A stretch of DNA of 64,000 nt from Brachypodius melanocephalos (taxonomy: Eukaryota > Chordata > Aves > Passeriformes > Pycnonotidae), in contig VZSR01000514.1 in assembly GCA_013398615.1 (NCBI GenBank), forward strand, positions 7,276,962 through 7,340,961. Reading direction: 5' to 3'. The notes below the pieces were generated by a model. That model was given only the letters and a program-made list of their open reading frames with translations, was not told the origin of the DNA and did no database searches. This document shows positions 1 to 11,760 of this stretch, piece after piece. The position numbers and the translations under genes were made by a program. Every line of letters begins with the position of its first letter. Positions within the stretch are counted from its first letter, which is position 1.

Positions 1-650
1 AAAAAAAAAATTAAGAAAAGAACCCCAAAACCCAGGACCCACAACAAAAACAAACCAAACAAATCCAACAGAACACAAAAAAAACCGTGTAAAGTACTGG
101 TTTTGTCAGTGAAATTGCAATAATGATATCAAGTTGCAACTGATCAAGTGTTTAAGTCACAGGTGTTGTGGTTTGGCTGTTTAATGTGAAGAGGCATATA
201 CTGTTATATGGTCACGAAGTCTATTATCTGCTGCACGTACAAGGATGTAATTGGAGGAACAAAGACAATGACCAGATTTCTGGAGTATTTCAGGATCATT
301 AGAAGGTGCTGAGTTGATGATAGCGTTGACAATTCAAGACAGCTTCAGCTTTTCAAATAGCTGGTATTTAATGAAACAAGTTGGTCTTCCAAACACTTCA
401 ATAGAAATTGAGCTGGGTAATACAGAGAGATGATTTCTTCTTCACTGGTAATTTTGACATCAGTATGGCACACGATAAACTCTGTATAGAAGTTATCTGT
501 GTATCTAACACAAAGGTAGCATAATTCTCCTGTCATTTAGAAGCCTAAGTCAAGAATAGCTACAACATTCATAGCAGAGGATAGCAACTGAAAATCAGAC
601 TGAAATCCAGGCCACTTTCTGCAAAATCAGTCCATCCAATTATGTCCTGA

Positions 651-690
651 ATACATACATACACACATACATACACACATGTATACACAC
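651..690. repeat. (ATAC/ACAC)n microsatellite
   Basis: Forty bases of alternating ATAC and ACAC units. Confidence 0.95.
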
Positions 691-3219
691 AAGTTATTTG
701 GCATTTTAAAAAGCAGCATATTGTAAATCTCTGCATGAATAACTAGTTTTGCTGTTACAAAACACAGTTTTTGTGGGGGGTTTAGTGTAACAGTAAAGCT
801 GAAATTGCATTTTAAGTGTTAAAAGTTGAATAAAATGTTGCTGACAGTTCAGAAATAACAAAACAGCTGGAAAACATGCATCCAAAAATTCTGAATACTA
901 TCTAAACACTCCTCTTGCCAATATTTTGACTCATCTCTGGAAAACTACCACCCAAAGTGAAAAAAGGTTAAAAGGTTTTAATCGAAAAAAAGAAGTTTAA
1001 AATGCAACCATGTTTGAAAGTCAAGATCCAAGAAAAAAGTCCATGCCACATACAGTTGCTCAGAATATCCCACTGCTACACACTCTTTACCAGGACAGTA
1101 GGTGGGAGACTGCTCCTTACAAACCACAAGGACGTTTTTCCATAGCAGAAATTACCTTTTTTTTTTTCTTTCTTTCATAGATGGAATTATTTAGAAATTT
1201 CTGTTGCAGACAAAACCCCATAAGCCACTCTGTCGCTGGAGTCATAATCCTTTGGATCTTTGCACAGTGTTATCCAACTGCTTTCTACTTGCCCTGGGGT
1301 AAAATTAAGTCATTGAATGTTTTGCTGTTGATTTCAGTCAAACCAAGGTCTGCCTTACACTTTGTATCTGTCAGTCACTCAACTCAGAGTCTCTTCAGAT
1401 AAAAGAAAAAATAAAGAATAAGCCACAATGGAGTACTACTGCAAATATTTTAAAGATATTTAAGCTTTTAAAAATATTTTGCTGGTCAAGTTTTAGAGAA
1501 AAGTTTTAGAACAATTAATATAGCATAACATATATAAGGTGCAGGTGGTAAGGACAAACACTTCATTATAGGAAGGATGACAACACAGTCACCACTGGAT
1601 TATTGTTTAAAGGCCTTTACACTATAAATAATGTTGAAGGCAGAACCAGCTACTGCAAGCTACTTGCTGCCAGCATTAGCTACCAGTACTTCAGTCTTTA
1701 GGTAGTTGTAGTTACTGGTTTCTTTCTATTTGGATTCCATTTTACAATAGCTGGCTTTCTTTCATTGGGAAATTTTCACAAAGAAAAGACAAAGTAATGT
1801 GCACACTAGGGTTATTTGACATTAAACTTCAGCAAAATTAGTGCTTCAAACCCTTTTTTTCACTAGTAGGTTAAGGTAATTGTGACCCCTAACACTGGGC
1901 AGTTTTAAGCTTCCTGTCACCTTGCAGCCTGGGCCCGAGTGCTCTGAATGCAGCAGCAGCATCAAGCGACAGCAGCCTGTATCCATCCAGGCCATCTGCT
2001 CCTCGAGGCCAGGCATACACAGCGAGCATAATCACAACTTTGCTGCATTCAGTCCTACTGATGTCCTTCTGCCTCCTCCTCTGCGTGTAAACTACTGACA
2101 GCAGACTCTTAGGAGGTGTCAGGTGTAGAGATGCCTCTCTCAAAGGCAGTGGGCGTTGTTTTGCAGCCAGTTCCACTTGCCAAGGCTGCAGTGTTAGGGC
2201 ACTGGGTTGGGTTGGTGTGGCTGGCAGCGGCTCAGATGACAATGTGCCCCTGAGCTGACAAGGAGGCTGAATTAATCCATTGCAAGGCCCAGGGTTAGCC
2301 TGCAGATTCCCTTTGCCATCTCTGCCACAGGCCTCCTTTTAAGGACTGAACCCTGCAAGAAAATATTGAAGTTGGAGCCACTGAGCTCAGGGAACATTAC
2401 ACAGTATTATCTGCAGTGCTGCTAGGTATGTGAAGAGAAAGTGTGCTGAGAATAAGAACAGTGCCATGAACTTTAAATACAATTCTTAGGGGAGTGAAGA
2501 GGTGAAGCAGAGCTAAAGCTGAACTAATGAGTCAGATCTAGCAGGTGGGGGAGAGCAAGCAAATGATGGGAAAAAGTCTGTGTGCCATGGGAGCACAAAA
2601 AGTAGTGTTTACACAGGAGGCTTTCTTCAATAATGAGAAAGGGAGAATAGAGAAGTTAGAGAATTACTGGGGACTGGGGGAACAGTCTGAACTGCATTTT
2701 TTGTCTTACATTTATCTGCTTACCATGAAGTCAAAGTGCCTTTTGGTGGGAATAAGGCAAGAAGGATTTGCTCAAGGCATTAAAGTTTTGTAAAGGGCAG
2801 ATTAAATAACAGTGCTCCAAAAATCAATTTTGAGGGGCTTATGAAGCCTTGAATGGGCTTTTGCAGCACAAAAGCAAGATTGAGTTTTTACTGAACCTGT
2901 CATTTATTTGGGTTTAGAGCTTTCAATAAGTATCAGAAAACACATAAAACAAAAGCAGAGTAAGCAATGAGCATTCACACAGCAATCAAATAAAAAACGT
3001 GGAGTGCAATCTAGATTACTAAGTAACTTAATTGATGCAAAAGTATAAGAAGAGAAAGTCACCATTTCACGTCTGCCACCCCTACTCCCTCTCCCTGCAC
3101 TTTCATCACATCTGTGAATTCCTACAGCTCTTCTTGGCCAGGAAGTTTTTCCTAAACTCTTGTGTCTCTGTTCTCACCAGAAATTGTGCTGATATACTAT
3201 CAAGTCATCTGTAAGGAGG

Positions 3220-3256
3220 AAAAAAAAGAAAAACAAAAAAAAAAAGGGGGGGGGAA
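3220..3256. repeat. A-rich/G-rich purine tract
   Basis: A poly-A tract with G interruptions runs into eight or more G, then GAAGG. All purine on the + strand. Confidence 0.85.
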
Positions 3257-3769
3257 GGTACAAAATTCAATAGAATGGATATAGAAACACCAAAAGAGTA
3301 CAAAGCAAGTCAGAGTTTGTAGTTAAGAAACACAACATACTGGTTACTCCTGAAAACATGAAAATGCTGATGGAAGTGCAGCTGCTTGTGAAGGTCTGTA
3401 TCTTACAGAAATGATCCCGTTTCACTTTGAGTAGTGCTATAAAAGCATAGACTCTGCTATTTGCACAAACTGGTAAGAAAAGGGTTGTTAGGAGAGGCCA
3501 ATCCCTGGGTTTAGGGCTTTTTGCTTTAAAAATGGGGTAACACCGCCCCCTAGCCGCAGGCACGGACAGTGCAGGCTAGCGTGGGAAGGGATTCCTGCCC
3601 CGCAGAAAACAAAACGCAGAATTCCGGGGCACAAGAGGGTCCAGCAGCACTGAGACTCGATGTGGCGCTGTTAAGTATAAAAGATGACCAAAAAGTTAAA
3701 TATAGTCTGTGAAGCAGTAGTAATTCTGGTGCCCAGGGAATCTAGAGCAATACAATTCAGATGTTGCAA

Positions 3770-3914
3770 CAGCTTCCAGATCAGTTGGTCAGAGCACAGT
3801 GCTTACAGGGCCAGGGTTGTGGGTTTGATCTCCATATGGACTCATTTAAGAGCTGACTCAATGATCCTTCTGAGTCCCTTCCAACTCAGAATGTTCTGTG
3901 TGATTCTGTGAAAT
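3770..3914 (+). mobile_element. tRNA-derived SINE with CR1-like 3' tail (TguSINE1-like)
   Basis: The head (3770-3840) resembles tRNA-Ile: A-box region TCAGTTGGTCAGAG at 3781 and B-box GGGTTTGATCTCC near 3821. The tail (3841-3914) resembles the 3' end of avian CR1: GATCCTTCTGAGTCCCTTCC, then CCAACTCAGAATG and TGTGTGATTCTGTG. A tRNA-Ile head on a CR1 tail is, as I recall, the TguSINE1 structure of passerine birds. Target duplications are not obvious. The SINE would be mobilised by CR1 reverse transcriptase recognising the tail. Confidence 0.75.
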
Positions 3915-6900
3915 ACGCCATCAACATCAACCTTTAGCATCCCGGGCACTAACAAACAATGAGATTCAACCAAGGCCACGGTTTGGTTTGGTAACCAAAC
4001 CAAAACCTTGAAACTTTCTTTTTGGCTTAAAAATTTCAGTGATTAGCAGCAGTTTGGTCTTGCATAATCCATTTGATCCTGAACCACAGGGCAAGAAACC
4101 CTACCTGACACTACATAAAATATATTTACATTAATGAACCTCATCTATTTTGCAGAAAAAAACTAGAGCTAGGAAATTACTTTTTCTAATTGTCTATTGC
4201 TGTAAGAACAGAGTATCCACACTGCTTTAGAAACATAATTGCATGAACATTTCAGACCATTGAAATAAGATTCTTGATCTGAGAAAATCCATGTTAAAAT
4301 GAGAATGTTGGTATCTTGTATTTGCATACTGCTTCACTTACACGTAGCTTCATTTGCCTCCCATTTTTAATTGAAAGTGATGAAAATTCTGTGTATGGAG
4401 TGGTGTGTAAAGGTGGTGAGATTTTCTGTTCAGACATGCACAGCTCTAGTGATGGGCATTCAGCTTTCCCGGTCCATTCTACACCGGATACACACACACT
4501 TACAGAGCAAAGCATGTTAAATCAGAGAGGAACATTTTGCTTTCACTTTCTGTACGTGTCTTCTTCTAAATTGTTGGACTAAATCTGCCCTGACACCTGC
4601 CCTGTGTAGGGAAGTCAAAAAAGATGTATGGAGGTTAAAGCCATTTTAGAATTTAGTGACCAAAGGCAAAATTATCATCTTGGATTTTCAAAGCCGTATT
4701 TTCTGTACATTTGCTAGAATAGCCCTGACGAGTGAAATAAATTTTTCTCCTGATGGTATCACCCAAATTGTAATTTTATTGGAAGTTTCTCAAAAGGTTA
4801 GTGACTCTGTCAGTGTTAATTTCTGCAATCTCTGTTTCATCAGTCTTCCTCTGAGGCAGGAAATTTTGGGGACAAAAAGTCACAAGATATTTATATTGGA
4901 GGTGAAAGGATATCAAGGAAATATGGAAGAAACTAGTGTTGTGAATGCCTTGAGAATTTTACTGAGAAACTAAAACTGACTATTCTCAGATACCTGTAAT
5001 CAGCTGCATGTCACAGTATCTCTAGTACAGGTGCAGCAGTATTGAGGGGTTTATTGTTGGCTTTGTGGGTTTATTTTTGGGGTTTTTTTTGTTTGGGTTT
5101 TTTTTTTTTTTTTTGTGGGGAGGGTGGGGGGTTTTGTGCCTTGTTGGGATTTAAGGAGGGATTGTGTGTTTTTGTAGTTGCTTTTTTGTTTGGCTTGTGG
5201 TGGATTTTTTTATCATTATTATTTGGGGTGGTGGGGGAGAGGTATTTTTTTGGTTTGTTTACACAATTTTAAGAATAGCTGCAAAAACTTCAGAAAAAAA
5301 AGAGAAAGACTCAGAGATTTAGTCATAAAAGGTATTCAATAAGTAAGGGATGAAAAGGCAATATTTCTTGAATCAGCAATATCTCCTTAATTAACACATG
5401 CTCTTTTAATATAGTTTAGGAAGAACCTTATGATGAGGTAATTCTCCTTTAATCCAATTGATTATCAGATGGAAACAGTGTTGAAAATCAAGACCTGTTT
5501 GTTCTATTAAAATACCCCATAATCCTATTACTTGGCTTCTCTGCTACTGCTGCAGAATTCTGAGGGAGCAGTGCACACACCAGAGAAGTGAACATGACAG
5601 GCCACTCTGAAAGCCTGAGTCCCAGCTGATGGGGTTTGCAGTTTCTTGCCTTTGCTGTGAGCATTCATTGCATCAACTACAGCTCTGTGTGTTCAGGAAG
5701 TTTCCCTGGTTTAATCATGTGGTGCACAGTTGAATCTACAGCATTTGTTTTAGATGCATGGAGTTACCTGCTGGTAACACCAGTAAAGGAAGATTTTTTT
5801 GCATGTCTGCATCTGTCCTGCAGTTTGAATGGCAGGCGTAATTCACGTGAAAAACAACAATGCAGACTTTTAAACTTGATCCTGAAAGTTTTAAATTTTT
5901 TAAAGTTACATTTATGTGTTACTGTATTCTAAATATCCCAGAATAAAGTGTGTCCTAACTCAGCAGTAAAAGTAAGCACGTGTGAAGGACTCCATATTTC
6001 TCTGTCTCTCTGTGAGGGATATGGATATGGAATTACCCTTTTCCCCACACCAAATCCATCCCTGAGAAGCATTTCCAAAGGCCATACTTCTGAACTCAGC
6101 AATGGCTGTAGACATGAGCAGTTGAGCTGTATAACTTACTTTAGAAATGGCAAAAAGACTAAATCTTCAGCCCCAAGTAAGGAAAAGAAGTTTCTGATGA
6201 ACTCATTTTCATAGGAATTTCTGAGTTATTAATTTATGAAAGAATAGAAAACTGTTTGCAGACAAAATGTTAAGATAAAATGTAAATACTTTATAGTAAA
6301 TTTAAAGCTGTAACAAAGTACCTATACACTCACAGTGTGACCCCTCCAAGTTTCTGACTTGTTTAATTATCCAGTACAACACTATTTATAACAAAATAAT
6401 GCAAACTTGTTTAAACATGTACAATGATGGCACCTTGCCAGTATGAAATGTGACCATGATGTTCATAGAACTGCAAAAATCCAAAGCAATTGAGATTAAT
6501 AGCATGGTTTCTGAATTTGATTATATTATAATCTTTATGACTGGAGTTAGTCAGAGGTTGTTTGGTTTTTTCTCTTAAATTCTTCTAATTCTTAAAATAT
6601 TTTCAATATAGAAAAAAAAATTAAGGTAATAGTTGTCGCTACCTGCAAGGATTTCATCACCAAAACAATGCTATTTCCTGTGATTTTTGAATTTGCCCTT
6701 TTTTGTAGAGCTGCAGTAAAGACTCAGTTAATATTGCAATTATCAAAATTATATGCTTTCTATAATTTAAAAGAATATTATTCACCATGTTTATGTGCTT
6801 TGTGACACTTGTCCATACCCACTTTTAATCTACTGTAAACAGACTGAATTAAAGTGATATGCCAACCCTAACGTACAAATCGCACAAATTTCAAGATTAT

Positions 6901-7656
6901 TGATTTCTGACAGTGCTTGCAGGCATTAAGCAATACTTTTTCAGACATGTAAAATAGCTCACTTCAGCACAGAGACACTGTATTGAAGAAAAGCTGAAAA
7001 TGTACTGACTGCCCAGTCAATATTAATTTAAAATTGAGCTTTAGATCTTTGCTAAAAGTGATGAAAAAAAAAAAATTTTTAAAACTCCTTTTATCCCATG
7101 GAAAACCCTCTTCCTCAAACCCGTTCACCATATTCTAACCATATTTCAAGGTCTCAATTTTCTCTCCAACACTTTTGCAGAGAAACCCAGTACCTTGGCA
7201 ATGACTCCTTGGAGTTAGACACAGTAGAGTTTGCTTTCCATCTTGTGGGTGGACTTAGAAATTCAGCCCTACTCAGGTTTCCAACAGGGACCTTGAAAGG
7301 GAGGTGACCAAACACTTTGCTGCTCCATCTGAGGGGATCTGGGACACGGGTACAGCACACAAGTGGAATCACGTGAAGGTAGATGACTTCCTGCCAACAG
7401 AGGCTGGTGTCTGCTTAGCAGCAGCACTTTTTTTGATATCAGGAAACTAAGTCTTGAAAGCACTGATGTTTGTATCAGAGTTTTCCTGTGGAATAAAAGG
7501 AGAATAAATGTTTGATGACTAACTTAGACAAGAACAATGAAGAGGCTGGCGCATGTAGGAGAGCAGTATTATAGTATCTAAAATGCTTAAAATGAAATTG
7601 CCTTCAAAAATCCTGTGTTTCTGACCAAAACTTAAAGCAAGACAACTTAAAGTGAC
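3915..7656. other. Non-coding flank between SINE and LTR
   Basis: AT-rich sequence with the G/T tract at 5041-5263. No gene or recognised repeat otherwise. Confidence 0.6.
5041..5263. repeat. G/T-rich strand-asymmetric low-complexity tract
   Basis: About 220 bases almost wholly of G and T on the + strand, with very few C or A. It includes a 16-T run and GGGGAGGGTGGGGGG at about 5117-5131, which could form a G-quadruplex. Confidence 0.9.
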
Positions 7657-8230
7657 CAGCCTGGTTTTGGCCTTGTAGAGTTAGTAGCTGTTACAGTGCT
7701 GAGTTTGGATTTAGGATGAGAATAACATTTATAACACACTGATGTTTAGTTGTTACTACACCATACAAGGACTTTTTTTCTCTATCCCATCAGCAAGGAG
7801 GCTGGGGCTGCACAAGGAGTTGGGGGGTTCACAGGCAGAACAGCTGACCCCAACTGACCACAGGGATATTCCACACCATGGCTCATCATGCTCAGCATAC
7901 AAATTTGGGAGATAGCTGGCTCGGGAGTGCTGCTCAGGAACAGGCTGGGCAGCATTCTGTCTGTGGCAAGCAATTGTTTTTCATTTGCATCACTTGGGTT
8001 GTTGTTTTTTTTTGGGGGGGGGGGGGGTTATTTCTCTCTTTTTGTTAAATTTTCCTTTTCATTCCAATTTGCTATTCTGATTTTAGTTATTAAACTGTTC
8101 TTTTCTCAACCCACACTTTTCTTAGTTTCATTCTTAGTTTCACCTTTCAAATTCTCTCATCCACTGGGGCAGGAGGGCTGAGGAAGCAGCTGTGTAGTTC
8201 TTAGTTGCTGGCTGGGGTTAAACCACAACA
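7657..8230 (+). mobile_element. Solo LTR of an avian ERVL-type endogenous retrovirus
   Basis: A 574-bp element matches, by memory, the common avian ERV LTR. It begins near CCTGGTTTTGG and contains TAACACACTGATG, GGGATATTCCA, CATCATGCTCAGCAT (degraded TATA area), ATTAAACTGTTCTT with CTCAACCCAC, and ends GGCTGGGGTTAAACCACAACA. Flanks 7652-7656 and 8231-8235 are both GTGAC, a perfect 5-bp duplication, the size usual for ERVL. The 5' TGT is mutated (CAG). A T/G homopolymer (about 8004-8027) interrupts it. No internal retroviral genes remain, so this is a recombined solo LTR. It lies 9 kb upstream of CCDC172. Confidence 0.85.
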
Positions 8231-10719
8231 GTGACTCAACAAAAGTTTTCAGCTTAAATTTAATCACACAATTTATTGGGGGAAAAAAATTTCAACTGGA
8301 TTTATGTGTCAAAGATGATAATGAAAGGAGTTTAGCTTTATTTTACTGCTGCTCCAGATGGTACTCCAAAGGGACTGAGAAGCATGGGAGAAACCATTCT
8401 CTGTCTATGAAGGGTTTGAATTTGGAAAGTTCTGTATTCCAGGCAATTGCCAACTATTTCTTACAAGGCTCCATGGCTTGTAACTCTGGACTCCTCAGAG
8501 ACAATAGTATGAGGAACAAAGGAAAACTGATTTGGTGATTTTGCTGTTTGCATCACTAGCAGACAACTAAGCATTTGCTTAATCCTCAGAAAATTGGACA
8601 AGAGGATTTTTAAGGACTGGCAGGTTTAGAGACATGAATTTTCTATAGATGTCTCAGGCCATCTTTTCACTAAAAGATAACTTACCTTTCAGTGAAGACT
8701 TATATATAATAATACTATTTATTATACCTTTATAAGGTTTTTATAATTTGTCTTAAAAGATAATTTATCAAAACAAGATACAAAACCCAGATACAGACTT
8801 GATTTGACCTGACTTATGAATCTGCTATTTTCTTTGACAAGAAACATGAGAAGAGGGACAGACTGAGTGGCAGTAGATTAAACTGTCATTTAGTAACCTG
8901 TGCTTTAAAAAAAAAAGCAAAAAAAACCCTCTTCAACTTCCTGAATTGCAAGAAATAAACCTCATCTCAGAACTGACACCACTGTAGAGGTTATGAAAAA
9001 TAAACCGCAGTATTTCAAAGTGCACTTATTCAGAATCCAAGAAACAGTATGGAGATAAACCAAGTATCTTGTTTTTATTAGTAGCAAGAAAGATGTCAAC
9101 CCAACCACTACAAGCATAGATATGGATGTTAACAATTCACACTGAATTACTCAGTAGATTTTTGATACAATTATCTCCTATGTGGCCTACAGTTTGAGGA
9201 TTCATATTTGTATAAAAAGCAATCTTTAGAATTACATATTATAAATGCAGTACATTTACACCCCATCTGATTGTATCACTAACTGTGACAGGTGAGTTAG
9301 GAGCCTAATTGCCGTAGGTCCCCATGACATTTAATGAGATAAAGCACTACGACTTTTCGAGCATTTTTTCACTAACACTTTTCAAGCATTTCTTTCCAGG
9401 CAGCAGTTGTCAAGAAACCAAAACAGGAAGAAAAACGGTGTGTAAATGGATTTAATAAAGTCTGAAGAATCTTAATCATTTAATAAGATGAGGTATCTGT
9501 AAGTGTAGTAGTGGATTACCTAAGATAGAAAGCCCTTAGAATCCTGTTTAACAAAGTTTGCTACCCTTTAAAATGTTTTCTGGATTCTTTGAGCTAGAAT
9601 CACCAATTAAAGGACTTTTCCTGCTGTAAGGTCTCAGGAATTACTGGTTCACAAAAATTATCAATTTTTTAGTTTTCAAACTTACCAATACTTATGAAGT
9701 ATCCTTAACTGCCTCTTATTCAGCTTCATGCTAGCTCAACAAAAGTAAAATTTTCTTATTCAGAGGAAGCTCCTAAAAATCTGAAAAAGCAAACATTGAT
9801 CAAGCATGTTATGTACTGAAATAATCTCCTACATTATAGTCACACCCCCTCATATTTCAGGAGAATAAGTTTTAAAAACACTGGAGGACAGCAGAACATA
9901 TTAAAATCCTGAGATTTCTTGATCAGTCACATCTTAGCAATCTGTAAGAGCAAGTGTTTCACAAAGGAAAAACTCATGTGCCTTTTTAGACAGTGTATGT
10001 TAGAGAGGAATACAATGCCTGCCATAACCCAAACCGCTATGACTTGGACAAGAAATACTCCCAAATCTCAACCAGGTGATCGGTTTAACCCTAAGCATAT
10101 AGGTAGATTAGATCCAGTTAACACTTGTCATCCTAAAAAATTGCTCCATTTTTTCCTGCTTCTAATCTTACCCTTTAAGAAAGGGCAGTCCCCTCCTCCT
10201 ATACTTTGCACCAAGAAGGAACATAAAACTCCTGGGGAATGCAGAATAGAAGGGCTGCCATGTGGACCAGTTGGAAACATTTCTTTTTAGGGACTGTATA
10301 AAGAAAGTACACAAACAAGTTTCCAATCAAGCTTCCCTGGCAACGTCAGTATGTATCCAAAGCTTTATATCCCAAACTTTATATTCTGACGCATGATCTC
10401 TTCACCATGTCACACATACCCTTTATTAATTTATAAATTTCCATCTGGAAGTAGTTCAGGTCCCTGCCTCCATGACCTTGTCACTAAGCAGTTCCAGAGC
10501 TTTGCACAGATTGCCAAGAGCTGTCTTTTAAATTTCTCATTTATTCATAATTGTTTGTAAGTATCTGATCTTGAAATAGTGTTATCCTTTAACATAAAAG
10601 TCGCCTTCCCTCACATCTCCCCCCACACATACTTATAAAGAAAACCATATGCCCTTTCAAGCTTTGTTTTGCCAGCTAAGCTATTTTCATCTCAGCTGCA
10701 AAAACAGGTACTCCTTTCC
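8231..10719. other. Non-coding, no feature recognised
   Basis: AT-rich. A 123-codon open frame at 9919-10290 lacks an ATG at its start and any family resemblance. Sequence from about 10420 may be further LINE relic continuing into the antisense element. Confidence 0.55.
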
Positions 10720-11760
10720 CCTACCCAGCCCACTCTGCACCTGCTGTGCATCAATGTGGGTCATGAGAACTGTAAACAATATTCTGAGAGTTGTCTTACC
10801 AATGCCTTGTAAAGCAAAATTAACACTTTGTTAACAGGCTTCACTGAAGATTCTTCATCCAGTATACCCTGAAACTGGTGCTTGGCCATGACACAATGAT
10901 GGCTCATGGTCCACCACTGCTGATTAATGCATTAAACCTCTTCCCCTCACTATTGACACCAATTATCAAGATACCAGGTTATAGTAAAAGAATATGATAT
11001 TAATTCCCAAGCACCTCCCTCTAGTTTCTGTACTAGTAGATTTCCATTTTGTCAGTCCTTAAGGTAATTTATTTTTTCTGATACATTAGTCATTACAATT
11101 TTGTGTCATCTCTTAATGCTTTATCCATTTTCCTTCCTTCACCAAGTTCAAAAATACTACTTAAATCACTGCCAAGATCAGTCCTAGAGGAATTCTACTA
11201 GCAAACTCCTTTCATTGTGGTATTTTCATTTTTAACAGAACCACATTTTAATATAACCCTTTACTAAGTTCCTCTTCCACCTTCAGTGCTTGCATTAAAG
11301 CTCATCCTTTCCACCCACAGTAACTTCCTACAACAAACAATATAATGCCTTATTTTGATCAAGGTAGATTAGGTCTACTGCATTACTCTTCTCTGGGACA
11401 ATTATCTTATCAAATAAAGATATTAAGTTAGTCTGATACAATCCTTCCTTGATAAAATCATGTTTTAGTTTTTCCCACTTTCCATTTACTTCTAGGTTCT
11501 TGATAATTTTTTTTTTCATTCAGAATCTACTCTAAGACCTTGCTTGGTGTTGAGGTCAAACCATCACACCTGGATTTTATTTGACCGCCTCTTTTCCTTT
11601 CCATGAATATGGAAAATAACATTATCAGCCTTTAGCTGCATTGAGATAGCCCTGAATTGAACAGATACACGTAAAATCCCTACAAATTTATTCAAGTGCA
11701 AATCAGCATTGCAGGATTCTTCCAGTGACCTGAAATGGGCATTGTTTAACCCTCTCCATT
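10720..11760 (-). mobile_element. Degraded CR1/L3-type LINE reverse-transcriptase relic, antisense
   Basis: Read on the minus strand, the stretch keeps the order of a CR1-clade RT: a region near 11430-11470 resembles the GF.KGRSCLTN block, AATCTACCTTGATCAA (11358-11373) resembles YLDFSKAF, and 11180-11205 (TCCTCTAGGACTGATCTTGG) resembles PQGSVLGP. Many frameshifts and stops are present. The 5' and 3' limits are approximate. It is old, consistent with an ancient CR1/L3 copy rather than a recent one. Confidence 0.55.

Larger units (their letters stand above)
1..3769. other. Non-coding flank, no gene recognised
   Basis: AT-rich, with short open frames only. Two GC-richer patches stand out: about 1890-2290 and about 3540-3670 (several CpG). 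Neither gives a recognisable protein. In human, GFRA1 lies on this side in the opposite direction; no GFRA1 exon was identified here. Confidence 0.6.

Noticed and set aside
9919..10290. 123-codon plus-strand open frame
   Set aside because: It starts at TTG, not ATG, has no recognisable domain and sits beside old LINE sequence.
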